Shown here: positions 1 to 10,142 of the stretch, piece by piece
Layout of the letters: every line of letters begins with the position of its first letter
Position numbering within the stretch: the stretch's first letter is position 1
Source: Hyphomicrobiales bacterium
Lineage (GTDB): Bacteria; Pseudomonadota; Alphaproteobacteria; Rhizobiales; RI-29
DNA: 64,000 bases
NCBI GenBank assembly: GCA_016125495.1
Contig: WGLQ01000007.1
Coordinates: 372,001 to 436,000 of the forward strand
Direction of reading: 5' to 3'
The notes under the pieces: model-generated
What the model was told of the DNA's origin: nothing
Seen by the model: only the letters and a program-made list of their open reading frames with translations
The model's database searches: none
Position numbers and translations under genes: made by a program

Positions 1-102
1 CGATTGTCAGCTGATCCTTCAACTCCGAAATGATCGCGAGCGGCGCCGAAACCGCGAACGTCGCACCGGCCGCCGATCCACCGATCCAAGGGAGAACCCG
101 CA

Positions 103-582
103 ATGCCCACGCGACACACCACGAGCCACATCCAGCCGAACGCGCCCGAATTCGGCGCACTCGTCCTGCGCGTCGGGCTCGGCGCCCTCTTTCTCGCCCA
201 TGCCTGGTTGAAGATCGCGGTCTTCACGATTCCGGGCACGGTGCAATTCTTCGCCAGCCTCGGACTGCCCGCGATCGCGGCCTACGGAACCATATTGATC
301 GAACTGGTCGGCGGCGTGCTCTTGATCCTCGGCGTCGCAAGCCGGCTGGTTTCGCTCGCCATGTTGCCAGTGCTGGCCGGCTCGATCCTCTTCGTCCACG
401 GCGACAAGGGCTGGCTGTTCTCCAACGAGGGCGGCGGCTGGGAATTCCCGGCGTTCCTGATAGTGGCGAGTCTTGCCCAGGTCTTCCTCGGCAACGGCGC
501 ATTGAGCCTCGGCACGCTGCTCGGCGAGCGCATGGCTCCGGCGGGCGCGAGCGGCCGGCTGGCTCGCGCGGTCGTCTCCTGA
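103..582 (+). CDS. DoxX family membrane protein
   Basis: A 159-aa protein with four hydrophobic segments at about residues 18-38, 62-85, 88-105 and 120-140, the layout of the DoxX family of small inner-membrane proteins. Family members are linked to redox or thiol-stress functions, but the exact role of this one is unknown. A Shine-Dalgarno-like AAGGGAGA lies 8 bases before the ATG. It is followed after 127 bp by the dioxygenase gene on the same strand, a pairing that suggests co-expression. The family call rests on length, topology and the N-terminal GLRVG-like glycine-rich helix pattern. Confidence 0.85.
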   Translation: MPTRHTTSHIQPNAPEFGALVLRVGLGALFLAHAWLKIAVFTIPGTVQFFASLGLPAIAAYGTILIELVGGVLLILGVASRLVSLAMLPVLAGSILFVHGDKGWLFSNEGGGWEFPAFLIVASLAQVFLGNGALSLGTLLGERMAPAGASGRLARAVVS

Positions 583-709
583 TAGCCAGGAACGAAGCGC
601 CCCGGGCCCTGGTCCGGGGCGCCGGCCGCACGGCGGAGGCGAGGCACCGCCGCCGATCCTGGAGCGCGCCACGGACCTCGCGCCGTTGCACCATCGAACG
701 AGGTAACAC

Positions 710-1501
710 ATGCCCCTCTCCCCGCTGGTTTTCGTCTCGCATGGCTCGCCCGAGCTGGCCCTGCGCGCAACGCCGGCCCACGGCCATTTGCGGACGCTCG
801 GCCGCAAGCTCACGCCGGCTCGCGCCATCCTCGTCGTCTCGGCCCACTGGACGACGCACACCCCGATGGTCGCGTGCGACGCCGCGCCGCGAACGGTTTA
901 TGATTTCGGTGGCTTCGATCCGCGTCTACGGCAGATCCGCTACGACGCGCCCGCCGCGCTCGACGTCGCCGACACCGCACTCGCGCTTCTGCGGGCCGCC
1001 GGTCTCGACGCCGGAACCGCCGATCACGTCGGCTACGACCACGGCGTCTGGGTGCCGCTCAGCCTCATGGCCCCCGATGCCAGCCTTCCGGTCGCGCAGG
1101 TCTCTGTCCAGCCCGATCGCGATCCGACCCATCACCATGAGGTCGGTCGCGCCCTCGCAAAGTTGCGAGAGGACGGCGTCGCCATTCTCGCCTCCGGCGC
1201 GCTCACTCACAACCTCATGGCGTTCCGTGGACAGCCCGTGGACGCGCCCGTACCGGGGTGGGTTTCGACCTTCAACGACTGGCTCGCCGAGGCCGTCGCC
1301 GAGGATCGCCTTGAGGACCTCCTCGACTATCGCCGGCGCGCGCCACACGGCGCCGACAACCATCCGACCGACGAGCACCTGCTGCCGTTCTTCGTCGCGC
1401 TCGGCGCCCGCGCACCCGGCGAGACGTTCGCCCGCACGCACGCGAGTTACGAACACGGCATCCTGGCCATGGACGTCTATGCGAGCGCCATGGCTGCCTG
1501 A
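710..1501 (+). CDS. DODA-type extradiol ring-cleavage dioxygenase (4,5-DOPA dioxygenase-like)
   Basis: A 263-aa protein of the LigB/DODA class III extradiol dioxygenase family, related to E. coli YgiD. Visible signatures are the N-terminal VSHGSPE (His11), SAHW (His46), YDHGVWVPL (His111) and GALTHNL (His167). These are the expected metal ligands and catalytic histidine. The length fits the family (about 260 aa). The enzyme opens catecholic rings, but its physiological substrate cannot be read from sequence. The start is supported by GAGG seven bases before the ATG. It lies downstream of the DoxX gene, and the two often occur together in proteobacteria. Confidence 0.9.
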   Translation: MPLSPLVFVSHGSPELALRATPAHGHLRTLGRKLTPARAILVVSAHWTTHTPMVACDAAPRTVYDFGGFDPRLRQIRYDAPAALDVADTALALLRAAGLDAGTADHVGYDHGVWVPLSLMAPDASLPVAQVSVQPDRDPTHHHEVGRALAKLREDGVAILASGALTHNLMAFRGQPVDAPVPGWVSTFNDWLAEAVAEDRLEDLLDYRRRAPHGADNHPTDEHLLPFFVALGARAPGETFARTHASYEHGILAMDVYASAMAA

Positions 1502-1545
1502 GGCAGGCCCCGGAACCCGGCTCACCGCGCGAGCAGGTCAGCCGA

Positions 1546-1815
1546 TCAATTGAGCCGGAACGAACCGTCGATGACGCGCAATTCCGCCGGACGGATGAGT
1601 TGGCTGTGCGCTACACGGACACCGAACAGCGGACCGTCGAGCTTTTCCATCCAGAACTCGAGGAAGCGCGTCAGGCGCGGAAAGCTCGGATGGATGTCGT
1701 ACTCCTGCCAGATGTAGGACTGCAGGAGCGATGGATGATCGGGCAGCCGGTAGAGGATCTCCGCGGTCGTCAGGCTGTAGCCTCTGAGCTGCTCGAGCAA
1801 GCTTCTGTCGGCCAT
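1546..1815 (-). CDS. usg: Usg family protein
   Basis: An 89-aa protein recognisable as the alphaproteobacterial Usg family by its LRGYSLTTAEILYRLPDHP core, the YIWQEYDIHPSFPRL stretch and the closing PAELRVIDGSFRL. Its biochemical function is unknown. The reading frame stays open a further 61 codons upstream, but the ATG at 1815 is chosen because it has AAAGGAGA at good spacing and matches the family's N-terminus. The upstream extension looks non-coding. The gene stands alone between convergent neighbours. Confidence 0.88.
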   Translation of the reverse strand: MADRSLLEQLRGYSLTTAEILYRLPDHPSLLQSYIWQEYDIHPSFPRLTRFLEFWMEKLDGPLFGVRVAHSQLIRPAELRVIDGSFRLN

Positions 1816-2015
1816 GTCATCTCCTTTCCAGGCACGGTTGACAACGACACGAATGGAGATGATAGACGTGTTCGCGGAACAGAAAAGTGGCATTTTTGTT
1901 ACGAAACAAGGCGTTAGCAGCCACGAGCTAAGGCTGCTGCCAACCGGGAGGCGACCCGCGCCGGCCGGCGCGAACTGACGGGTCCACCGCGCCCACATGA
2001 CCCGTCAGGCCTGCT

Positions 2016-3308
2016 TCAGGAGCGACCCGCGATCGCGGCGGCCGCCCGCTCGAGCAGTTCTCCCCTCTCGGGTGCGAAATCCTCCCTCACCCAGTCCGCT
2101 TGGATGCGCGCGAGAAGCGCGCCGACCGCCGGGCCGGGCGCAAGGCCCAGTTCCAGCAGATCGCGACCGGCAACGGGAAACCGTGGCACTTGCCAGGTCT
2201 CGGCGAATCGCGTCGCGGCTTTTCCATCCTCGAGCCCGAGCGTCCCGCCAGCCACGGCCAGCACGAGACGGTCGACGACGGCCGTCGCACCATGCGCATA
2301 GAGGAGCCGGCGCAATTCGCCATGACCCTGCCGCGGTTCCGGCATCGGCACACTCGCCATCGCCGCGAGACGTTCACCTTCGACCCGCGAGAGCCTGAGG
2401 CGCTCGGCGATCCGCGCGGCGTCACCCCGGGAATGGAGGAACAGCCCGGCGAGCCGTCGCAGCGCATCGGGCGCCAGGCCCATCGCCACCTCGACCTCCG
2501 CCACGCGACGCGCAAGCCCCCCGCGCGGCACGAACCCCAGCGCCTCCACCAGCGTACCGCAATCGCGCATCGCCTCGAGCGCGACGCCCACCCGCTTCGC
2601 CAGCAGGATGCGCAGGAGTTCAGTGCGCACACGTTCGCCGGAGAGGCGCCGCAGCCCCGCCCGCCCGCGCACCGCCGCCAGCAATCCCTCGCGGTCGAAC
2701 TCACCCTCGGCATACTCGGCGGAAAACCGGAAGAACCTCAGGATGCGAAGGTAATCCTCCGCGATCCGCCGGTCCGCCTCCCCGATGAACCGCACGCGCC
2801 GCGCGGCGACATCCGCCAATCCCCCGAGCGGATCGAAAAGTCTGCCCTCCCGGTCGCAGTAGAGAGCGTTGATCGTGAAGTCGCGCCGCCCGGCGTCCGC
2901 CACCCAGTCGCTCCCGAAGGCGACCTCCGCCCGGCGGCCATGGGTGGTGACGTCCCGCCGAAGCGTCGTCACTTCGATCGCCACGTGCTCGACGACGAGC
3001 GTCACGGTACCATGCTCGATGCCGGTCGGGATGGACTTCACCCCCGCCCTGCCCGCAAGTTCCACGACCTGATCGGGAACGGCCTCCGTCGCGACGTCCA
3101 CATCGCCGACCGGCCGGCCGACGAGTGTGTTTCGAACCGCGCCGCCGACCACGCGCGACCTTGCCCCGCCCCCTTCGAGCACGCCGAGAACCGTCTGCAC
3201 CGGTCGTGAAGAGAGCCAATCCGTTGCCGCGAGCAGCCGCGAGGCGGCGGCCTCCGCGTCCGTCGGTCCATCCCCCTTGGCAGGGCCGCGCACCTTCTCG
3301 TCCTCCAT
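2016..3308 (-). CDS. cca: CCA tRNA nucleotidyltransferase / poly(A) polymerase family
   Basis: A 430-aa class II nucleotidyltransferase. The fold's signatures are in order: GGAVRN (55-60), GDVDVAT with the two metal-binding aspartates (68-74), and RRDFTINALY (141-150), followed by the RNA-binding head with EDYLRILRFFRFSAEY. It adds or repairs the 3' CCA of tRNAs. Bacterial poly(A) polymerases share these motifs, but the small size and the Hyphomicrobiales context favour CCA addition. It is the last gene of a leftward run that starts at the DUF1285 gene, with only 9 bp between it and the DUF6111 gene. Confidence 0.9.
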   Translation of the reverse strand: MEDEKVRGPAKGDGPTDAEAAASRLLAATDWLSSRPVQTVLGVLEGGGARSRVVGGAVRNTLVGRPVGDVDVATEAVPDQVVELAGRAGVKSIPTGIEHGTVTLVVEHVAIEVTTLRRDVTTHGRRAEVAFGSDWVADAGRRDFTINALYCDREGRLFDPLGGLADVAARRVRFIGEADRRIAEDYLRILRFFRFSAEYAEGEFDREGLLAAVRGRAGLRRLSGERVRTELLRILLAKRVGVALEAMRDCGTLVEALGFVPRGGLARRVAEVEVAMGLAPDALRRLAGLFLHSRGDAARIAERLRLSRVEGERLAAMASVPMPEPRQGHGELRRLLYAHGATAVVDRLVLAVAGGTLGLEDGKAATRFAETWQVPRFPVAGRDLLELGLAPGPAVGALLARIQADWVREDFAPERGELLERAAAAIAGRS

Positions 3309-3317
3309 GCCCGGGCC

Positions 3318-3590
3318 TCAATCCTCCCGCGGGCGGATTTCACCAGGCCGCAGCGTCCCGTTCTCGAACGATGGCGGAGTGTATTTCCCGCCCGGCGGCG
3401 CGGAATCGAAGGAGATGAAATAGGCGACCATCGCGAGCACCAGGAGAACGCCGGCAATGGCGAGAGAGATGAGCGGGGCATCGGTCAGCAGCCCGCCCTT
3501 GCGCGCCCGCCGGTTCGTCAACCAGGCGTAGACGATGAACAGCATCAGCGGAAGAAGCAGCAGGAAGAGATTGATGAGGATGACCCGCAT
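3318..3590 (-). CDS. DUF6111 family small membrane protein
   Basis: A 90-aa protein with two membrane segments (about residues 2-22 and 38-60) separated by a basic NRRARKGG loop, then a proline-rich tail. It matches the DUF6111 family found next to NUDIX and CCA-transferase genes in Rhizobiales. The function is unknown. The start at 3590 shares one base with the stop of the upstream NUDIX gene (TAATG), which points to translational coupling. An in-frame upstream extension is ignored because it lies inside that gene. Confidence 0.75.
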   Translation of the reverse strand: MRVILINLFLLLLPLMLFIVYAWLTNRRARKGGLLTDAPLISLAIAGVLLVLAMVAYFISFDSAPPGGKYTPPSFENGTLRPGEIRPRED

Positions 3591-4336
3591 TATACTCCCT
3601 CGAGACGCTCGTGCAGATTGCGCAGGATTCCGGCCGTGGCGCCCCAGATGTAGCGCTCGCCATAAGGCATGGCGTAGTAGTTCCGCCGCGCCCCCCGCCA
3701 TATGGCGCTGTGCATTCGATGGTTGCGGGCATTCATGAGAAACGCAAGCGGAACCTCGAACACGTCGGCCACCTCCCGAGGATGGGGCATGAGCTCGGCC
3801 TCGGGATCGACCAGCGCGACGACCGGCTGGATGCGGAACCCGGAGCCGGTCTGATAGCAGTCCAAGTACCCGAGCGGCTCGACCCCTTCACGCGGAAGCG
3901 CGATCTCCTCCTCGGCCTCGCGCAGTGCGGCACCGAGCGCATCCTCGCGGCCGAGGTCGATTTTACCGCCCGGGAAAGCGATCTGGCCGGCGTGCGAGGG
4001 CAGCGCCTCGCTGCGCACCGTGAGGATAACGTTCAGCCCGCCCGCACGTTCGACGATCGCCACCAGGACCGCCGCCGGCCGCCAGTGGGCCGCCTCCTCG
4101 GGCCGGACCGGGCCGTGCGCCCGGGCGTCCTGCCCCACGGCCCGCGGGCCAGCCAGCACGACCGCACCACGGCTGAGCGCGAGCCCTAACTGGTGGTCGC
4201 CGCGCTCAGGAATGAGGGCGCCGTCGTAGAGTTCGCGCACTTCACCCGGTGCGAGACGCGCCAGCGCATGGGTCCGCAAGGCCGAGGTGTCGGCGAACCA
4301 CGCGCGTTCCATGTCGCCGGTCTTCTCGTTCGTCAT
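3590..4336 (-). CDS. NUDIX hydrolase, CoA pyrophosphatase type
   Basis: A 248-aa NUDIX hydrolase. The Nudix box runs from about residue 123 and ends in ALREAEEEIAL. Directly upstream is SHAGQIAFPGG, the signature of the CoA-specific subfamily (NudL/YeaB), which cleaves CoA to 4'-phosphopantetheine and 3',5'-ADP. The glutamate spacing in the box is one residue longer than the strict consensus. The ATG at 4336 overlaps the end of the DUF1285 gene by 4 bases (ATGA), which fixes the start. A longer upstream frame reads antisense-like arginine-rich sequence and is not used. Confidence 0.88.
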   Translation of the reverse strand: MTNEKTGDMERAWFADTSALRTHALARLAPGEVRELYDGALIPERGDHQLGLALSRGAVVLAGPRAVGQDARAHGPVRPEEAAHWRPAAVLVAIVERAGGLNVILTVRSEALPSHAGQIAFPGGKIDLGREDALGAALREAEEEIALPREGVEPLGYLDCYQTGSGFRIQPVVALVDPEAELMPHPREVADVFEVPLAFLMNARNHRMHSAIWRGARRNYYAMPYGERYIWGATAGILRNLHERLEGV

Positions 4337-4959
4337 TCGACCTCCGCCGCGAGCCGCGCCCGCGCGACGACGGCAAAGAACACCCCTGCGCTCGTCAATC
4401 CCAGCATGCCGTCCCGCACGTCGCCGGCTTCGATCATGTGCTCGATCAGCTCGTAGGCGACAGGCCGCGTCAAGCGGGCTTCGAGGCCATCGCGCACCGT
4501 CACGTACACCGCCAATCCCTCGTCGAGCGGATCGCCCACCAAACGCAGCGGCGAAGCCGCCCCGATCACCACCACCTCGTCGAGATTCGTTCGCACGAGG
4601 ATATCGCCCCCCTCGCCACCGCCGCGCACCGACATCTCCACCACCATGAACGGCGCATCGGCCACCCTCACCGGCACTTTCTCGGCTGGCGTCACCAGCC
4701 AATGGCGGCCCGCCGCATCGCGCATCAGCACACGCGCAAAGAGCCGCACCAGCGCCTCGCGCCGGATCTCGCTCCCTCGATAGCTCCAGCTCGCGTCCCG
4801 TTCGATGGCGAGTCCGATGTCTGCTCCCTCGGGCGGCGACCAGGTGTGCAACGGCGGCCGGTCGGCACGGGCCTGCTCCGAGAGCAGCGCCTCGAGCCGG
4901 CCGAGCACGGCTCCGCCACCGCCGTTGTCGTGACTGGTGTCGTGCTTGGCGTCGCCCAC
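4333..4959 (-). CDS. DUF1285 domain-containing protein
   Basis: A 208-aa protein of the DUF1285 family. Characteristic stretches are PPLHTWSPP near residue 35, the DASWSYRGSEI strand and the DRFLVTPAE-type region (here GRHWLVTPAEKVPV). Homologues are cytosolic, of unknown function, and usually sit directly before the NUDIX-CCA gene run, as here. It probably opens the leftward operon 4959-2016. The MoxR operon diverges from it, with 238 bp between them that must hold both promoters. Confidence 0.8.
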   Translation of the reverse strand: MGDAKHDTSHDNGGGGAVLGRLEALLSEQARADRPPLHTWSPPEGADIGLAIERDASWSYRGSEIRREALVRLFARVLMRDAAGRHWLVTPAEKVPVRVADAPFMVVEMSVRGGGEGGDILVRTNLDEVVVIGAASPLRLVGDPLDEGLAVYVTVRDGLEARLTRPVAYELIEHMIEAGDVRDGMLGLTSAGVFFAVVARARLAAEVE

Positions 4960-5197
4960 CTCGATCGCCTCCTGCTCGCTTTCCGGCGCGATCGCCGCGC
5001 CGCATCGGGATCAAACCCGCGTGGCCACCGTTTTCGCCGCGTGACGGCGGCCGTCAAGCCTCCTACGATGGCCTCACCGTGCGGTCGCACAGCTGCCACC
5101 GGCAGCGCCCCATCCAGGATGGTCGACAACACGTTTGTGACCCAATTTGGCGGGACAAGCTTGGTGTAGCCGGCCCGCACAACATATAGTCCAGGAC

Positions 5198-6196
5198 ATG
5201 AGCACACTCACCCCCAATACCGAGGACGCAGTCCTTCACATCGAGCGCGCTGGCGAGAGCCTGCGGCGCATCAGAGAGGCCGCTGGCCGCGTCATTTTCG
5301 GCCAGGAGCGGGTCATCGACCTCACCCTGATCACGCTGCTGTCCGGTGGCCACGCGCTGCTGATCGGCGTGCCTGGGCTCGCCAAGACCAGCTTGGTCGA
5401 GACCCTCGGGACCGTCCTCGGCCTCGACAACAAGCGCATTCAGTTCACGCCGGACCTGATGCCCTCCGACATCATCGGCTCGGAGATCCTCGACGAGAGC
5501 GAGGGGGGCGCGCGCCGCTTCCGCTTCGTCAAGGGCCCCATCTTCACGCAGCTCCTGATGGCCGACGAGATCAACAGGGCGAGCCCCAAGACCCAGTCCG
5601 CGCTCCTCCAGGCCATGCAGGAGCACCATGTCACCGTCGCCGGCCACCGCTACGACACGCCGGCTCCTTTCCACGTGCTCGCCACCCAGAACCCGCTGGA
5701 GCAGGAAGGCACCTACCCGCTTCCCGAGGCCCAGCTCGACCGCTTCCTGATGCAGATCGACGTCGACTACCCGGACGAGATCGCCGAGCGACGCATGCTC
5801 GAAGCAACGACGGGTACGGTGCGCTCGAACCTCGAGACGATCTTCTCGGGCGACCAGCTGATGGCCGCCCAGCACCTCGTGCGCCAGATCCCGGTCGGCG
5901 AAAAGGTGGTGGACGCGATCCTGCGGCTGGTCCGCTCCGCCCGCCCTGGCGGTGGTGCGGACGAGCGCACGGCCCGGCTCGTCGCCTGGGGCCCCGGCCC
6001 CCGCGCCAGCCAGGCCCTGATGCTCGCCGTGCGTGCCAAGGCGTTGCTCGAAGGGCGCCTCTCGCCCTCCGTCGAGGACGTCGCCACGCTGGCCGAGCCG
6101 GCCTTGAAGCACCGCATGGCATTGACTTTCGCGGCACGGGCGGAGGGCGCCACCCTCTCGGGGATCATCGCCCGCCTCACCGCCGAGATCGCATGA
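5198..6196 (+). CDS. MoxR family AAA+ ATPase
   Basis: A 332-aa AAA+ ATPase of the MoxR branch. It shows Walker [10 protein letters not shown] (57-65), Walker [16 protein letters not shown], and the sensor region [18 protein letters not shown] typical of the family. MoxR ATPases work as chaperone-like factors with VWA or DUF58 partners at the membrane. The ATG at 5198 is preferred over an in-frame one 51 bases upstream, because homologues start close to it and the upstream residues are not conserved in type. It is the first gene of a rightward operon (5198-12571) and ends 7 bp before the DUF58 gene. Confidence 0.93.
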   Translation: MSTLTPNTEDAVLHIERAGESLRRIREAAGRVIFGQERVIDLTLITLLSGGHALLIGVPGLAKTSLVETLGTVLGLDNKRIQFTPDLMPSDIIGSEILDESEGGARRFRFVKGPIFTQLLMADEINRASPKTQSALLQAMQEHHVTVAGHRYDTPAPFHVLATQNPLEQEGTYPLPEAQLDRFLMQIDVDYPDEIAERRMLEATTGTVRSNLETIFSGDQLMAAQHLVRQIPVGEKVVDAILRLVRSARPGGGADERTARLVAWGPGPRASQALMLAVRAKALLEGRLSPSVEDVATLAEPALKHRMALTFAARAEGATLSGIIARLTAEIA

Positions 6197-6203
6197 GGTC
6201 GCA

Positions 6204-7196
6204 GTGAGCGAGACGACCGATCGCAGGCACGGCCCGGGGCCGGGCGATGGAAGCTCGGCCGGCGGGCCGGATCGTGCCCGCTATCTCGGCCTCGAGCGCG
6301 ATGCCGACGCGCTCGCCGCGCGCCTGCCCGAGTTGCTGGTCGAAGCCAAGCGCGTTTCCCATACGGTTGCCCACGGCATTCACGGCCGGCGCCGCGCCGG
6401 GCCGGGCGAGACGTTCTGGCAGTTTCGTCAGCTCCAGCCCGGCGATGGCCGCGAGCAGGTCGACTGGCGGCGCTCCGCCAGCTCCGACCGGCTGTTCGTG
6501 CGCGAGCGCGAGTGGGAGGCAGCTCACACCGTCTGGCTCTGGCCCGACCTCTCGCCCTCCATGGTGTTCTGCAGCCACCTCGCCAGGATCACCAAGCGTG
6601 ACCGCGCGCTGGTCATTACCTTCGCCCTCGCCGAATTGCTCGCCGGTGGCGGCGAGCGCGTCGGCCTCCTCGGCCTTACCGGCGCCCGCCTCTCGCGCAA
6701 CATCGTCCAGCGTCTGGCCGAGGAGTTGTTGTCCCAAGAGCGGCGCGCCGAGGCGCCCCCGAGCCTGCCTGCCGAGGCCACCGTCGGACCGTTTTCGGAC
6801 TGCATCCTGCTGAGCGATTTCCTCGAACCTATCGATGCACTCGCCGAGCGGCTCTCTCGCCTTGCGGGTCAGCGGGCCGGTGGCCACCTCGTTCAGATCC
6901 TCGATCCTGCCGAGGAAACTCTGCCCTATGCGGGACGCACCGAGTTCCTCGGCCTCGAGAGCGAGGGAAGCGTCCTCGCCGACAAGGTCGAGACCCTGCG
7001 CGCCGCCTATGGCGAGCGGATGGCGGCGCACCGCGCCGGCCTCGGCGATCTCGCGCGTGCCCTCGGCTGGACCTTGCTCGTCCACCACACGGATCGCCCG
7101 GCGGAAGAGCCACTGCTCGCGCTCTATGCACGGCTTTCCGGCCGCCTCGAGCTTGCCGCTTCGTCGGCTCCGCTGGCGGTGGGAGGCGCGCGATGA
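6204..7196 (+). CDS. DUF58 domain-containing protein
   Basis: A 330-aa protein of the DUF58 family (VWA-like). The hallmark is the [20 protein letters not shown] segment near residues 70-90, followed by [18 protein letters not shown]. Partners of MoxR ATPases carry this domain. The role is probably cell-envelope assembly or stress response. The stop overlaps the start of the next gene by 4 bases (ATGA), and spacing to moxR is 7 bp, so the unit is tightly co-translated. Confidence 0.9.
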   Translation: MSETTDRRHGPGPGDGSSAGGPDRARYLGLERDADALAARLPELLVEAKRVSHTVAHGIHGRRRAGPGETFWQFRQLQPGDGREQVDWRRSASSDRLFVREREWEAAHTVWLWPDLSPSMVFCSHLARITKRDRALVITFALAELLAGGGERVGLLGLTGARLSRNIVQRLAEELLSQERRAEAPPSLPAEATVGPFSDCILLSDFLEPIDALAERLSRLAGQRAGGHLVQILDPAEETLPYAGRTEFLGLESEGSVLADKVETLRAAYGERMAAHRAGLGDLARALGWTLLVHHTDRPAEEPLLALYARLSGRLELAASSAPLAVGGAR

Positions 7197-10129
7197 GCTT
7201 GCCCTTCGCCGGCCTCATCGGATTTGCCAGCCCCTGGCTGCTCCTCGGCCTCCTGGCGCTGCCGCTCATCTGGTGGCTGCTGCGAACGACGCCCCCCCGG
7301 CCCAACCGTGTCGCCTTTCCGGCCGTCCGCATCCTGCGCGATCTCATCAACCGCGAACGCACGCCGTCGCGCACCCCCTGGTGGCTGATGCTGATCCGCA
7401 TGCTCGCCGCCGCCGCCATCATCCTGGCCCTCGCCGAGCCGAGCCTCAATCCACGTGGCCGCGCGATCGAGGGCACCGGCCCGCTCGCCATCGTGGTCGA
7501 CAACGGTTGGGGCGCGGCGGCGGACTGGCCGGCGCGCAAGGCCGCACTCGATCTCCTGCTCGACGAGGCCGAAAGGGACAACCGCCCGACCTTGATCGTC
7601 GAGACTGCGCCAGACGGGCGCGCCAGCGTTCCGGTCTTCGCACCGGCCAGCCGAACCGCCGAGCGGGCCGCCGCACTTGCCCCGGCGCCCCACGCCCCGG
7701 AACGTGCGGGCGCCGCAAGACGCTTACGCGCCGCCCTCGATGGGGCAGACGGCGTCACGATTTCGTGGATCGCCGACCCGTTGGACTATGGCGCGGCGCA
7801 GGCCTTCCAGGAGGACCTGCTGGCGCTCGTTTCGACCCCCGACCGACTGACCGTGGTCGAACCGAAGGGCGGCTCGCGCCTGCTTGCCCTGCGCCGCGCC
7901 TCGGGCGTGCGCGGTCTCCTGAAGCTCGAGGTTCTCGCCCTGCCGGGGGACCGGCGCGAAGGCACGATCTCGGCCTTCACCGCGCAAGGCCAGCGCCTCG
8001 CCGACACCACCTTCGCCGTCGAGGCCGGCGCCAGCCTCGCATCGGCCTCGCTCGACCTGCCCCTCGAACTCGCCAATCAGGTCAGCCGCCTGGAGATCAG
8101 CTCCCTCGAGGGCGCCTCGAGCCCGGGACCGGCGGCGGTGCACTTGCTCGACGCCCGCTCGCGCTGGAAGCGCGTCGCGCTCATCTCCGGCGAGAGCCAG
8201 GAAGGGGCACAGCCCCTGCTCGCCCCGCTCTATTACCTCGAGCGCGCACTGCAGCCCTTCGCCGACATCGTGCGCGGCGAGGAGGGCGATCTGTCGGGTA
8301 CCTTCGAAAGCGTCCTCGAGCGGCGCGTCTCGACCCTCGTGCTCGCCAACATCGGTACCCTCGTCGGGCGCACCGAGGAGCGGGTGCGTGAGTGGGTGCG
8401 CACGGGCGGGGTGCTGGTGCGTTTCGCCGGACCGCGCCTCGAGCGAGCGGGCGACCCCTTGCTGCCGGTGCCATTGCGCTTTGGTGGCCGCACGCTCGGC
8501 GGGGCCCTCTCCTGGAGCACCCCGCAGCGCCTCCAGACGTTCGACGAGACCAGCATCTTTGCCGGCCTCCCCGTCCCCGAGGAGGTCACCGTCAACCGCC
8601 AGGTTCTGGCGGACCCGGCCGGCCTCACGCCCGATGTCAGCGTCTGGGCCCGGCTCACCGACGGCACGCCACTGGTGACCGCCCGCCGCGAGGGCGAGGG
8701 CTGGCTCGTGCTGGTGCACGTCACCGCCAATTCGGATTGGTCCAACCTGCCGCTCTCGGGGCTATTCGTCGACATGATGCGCCAGCTCCTCACCGTTTCG
8801 AACCTCAGTCTCGCTGCCGGCGAGGGCAAGCCCGTGCAAACCCGCGACGATGGCGACGCCGCCACCGAGGCCGCTGTGCAGGCCTCGACCGCCACCGTCC
8901 TCGCCCCCCAGATCACCCTCGATGGCCTCGGTCGCCTCGGACCACCGCCGGTCACCGCCCAGCCCATCAGCCTCAACGGCTTCGAGGCCGCCGAGCCGAG
9001 CGCCATTCATCCGCCCGGCTTCTACGGCCTGTCCGACGCCAGCCGCGCTCTCAATGTGATGTCGGTCCGTTCCGAACTCGTCGCCCGCCCGCCGACCCCT
9101 TCGGGCGTTGCGACCATCGGCATCGGCGACGACGAGACCGTCGAGTTGCGCCCGTGGCTGTTCCTGGCCGGGCTCGCCCTCCTTCTCGTCGATGCCCTGG
9201 CGCTCATGCTGCTACAGGGTGGCCGCCGCGCGCTTTCGACGACCACGCGAAGCGCCGCCATTCTGTTGCTCGTTGCGAGTGGCATGCTCACCATCGGCGC
9301 CTCGACCGGCGCCCGGGCCCAGAACGATGGCACCGGCAGCCCGGCCGCCACCGCCACGACCACGCCCGACGAGCAGGCCGCGACCGCCTTCGCGCTCTCG
9401 GTCTCGCTCGCGACACGCTTTGCCTACGTCGTGACGGGTGACGAGGAAGTGGACCGCACCAGCGAGCGTGGCCTTTCCGGCCTCGCCCACGTCCTGCGCA
9501 TGCGCACGGCCGTCGAACCGGGTGAGCCGATCGGCATCGACATCTCAAGCGATGAACTCGCCTTCTTTCCGATCGTCTACTGGCCCGTACTGCCCGACGC
9601 CGAGGCCCTCGACGATGCCACGCTCTCGCGCATCGACACCTACATGAAGCAAGGCGGCATGCTGGTCTTCGACACCCGCGACTATGGCCAGTCGTTCGGG
9701 GAAGGGGCTTCCGACGGGCCCGGCGCGCGCGCCCTCCAGCGCCTCATCTCGCGCCTCGACATTCCGCGCCTCGAGCAGGTTCCGCCCGACCACGTCATGA
9801 GCAAGTCGTTCTATCTGCTGTCGTCGTTCCCCGGGCGGTGGGACGGCGGTCCCCTCTGGGTCGAGGCCGGCGGACAACTGGCCAGCGATTCCCGCGAGGT
9901 CCGCCAGGTCGACGGGGTTTCCTCGATCCTCATAACTGCCAACGACCTCGCCGCGGCCTGGGCAACCGATGACGTCGGCCGCCCCCTCTATGCGGTCGTG
10001 CCGGGTGGCGAACTCCAACGCGAGATGGCCTACCGCGTGGGGGTCAACATCGTGATGTATGCGCTGACCGGCAACTACAAGGCCGATCAGGTCCACATCC
10101 CGGCGCTCCTCGAGCGCCTCGGGCAATAG
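7193..10129 (+). CDS. Large membrane protein with BatA-type N-terminus and DUF4159 domain
   Basis: A 978-aa protein. The N-terminus (about 1-85) has two membrane helices in the BatA arrangement (SPWLLLGLLALPLIWWLLR). The long middle part is periplasmic. A second helical pair at about 665-710 (FLAGLALLLVDALALMLL) precedes a C-terminal DUF4159 domain with IVYWPVLPDAEAL and GGMLVFDTRDYG. It forms the third part of the MoxR/DUF58 system seen across Rhizobiales. The function is unknown, though a surface or envelope complex with the next gene product is plausible. Confidence 0.88.
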   Translation: MSLPFAGLIGFASPWLLLGLLALPLIWWLLRTTPPRPNRVAFPAVRILRDLINRERTPSRTPWWLMLIRMLAAAAIILALAEPSLNPRGRAIEGTGPLAIVVDNGWGAAADWPARKAALDLLLDEAERDNRPTLIVETAPDGRASVPVFAPASRTAERAAALAPAPHAPERAGAARRLRAALDGADGVTISWIADPLDYGAAQAFQEDLLALVSTPDRLTVVEPKGGSRLLALRRASGVRGLLKLEVLALPGDRREGTISAFTAQGQRLADTTFAVEAGASLASASLDLPLELANQVSRLEISSLEGASSPGPAAVHLLDARSRWKRVALISGESQEGAQPLLAPLYYLERALQPFADIVRGEEGDLSGTFESVLERRVSTLVLANIGTLVGRTEERVREWVRTGGVLVRFAGPRLERAGDPLLPVPLRFGGRTLGGALSWSTPQRLQTFDETSIFAGLPVPEEVTVNRQVLADPAGLTPDVSVWARLTDGTPLVTARREGEGWLVLVHVTANSDWSNLPLSGLFVDMMRQLLTVSNLSLAAGEGKPVQTRDDGDAATEAAVQASTATVLAPQITLDGLGRLGPPPVTAQPISLNGFEAAEPSAIHPPGFYGLSDASRALNVMSVRSELVARPPTPSGVATIGIGDDETVELRPWLFLAGLALLLVDALALMLLQGGRRALSTTTRSAAILLLVASGMLTIGASTGARAQNDGTGSPAATATTTPDEQAATAFALSVSLATRFAYVVTGDEEVDRTSERGLSGLAHVLRMRTAVEPGEPIGIDISSDELAFFPIVYWPVLPDAEALDDATLSRIDTYMKQGGMLVFDTRDYGQSFGEGASDGPGARALQRLISRLDIPRLEQVPPDHVMSKSFYLLSSFPGRWDGGPLWVEAGGQLASDSREVRQVDGVSSILITANDLAAAWATDDVGRPLYAVVPGGELQREMAYRVGVNIVMYALTGNYKADQVHIPALLERLGQ

Positions 10130-10142
10130 GATTGAGACGCCG

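Noticed and set aside
30-1553. A 507-codon open frame on the plus strand
   Set aside because: It overlaps the DoxX and DODA genes in another frame and is Arg/Pro/Ser-rich shadow sequence.
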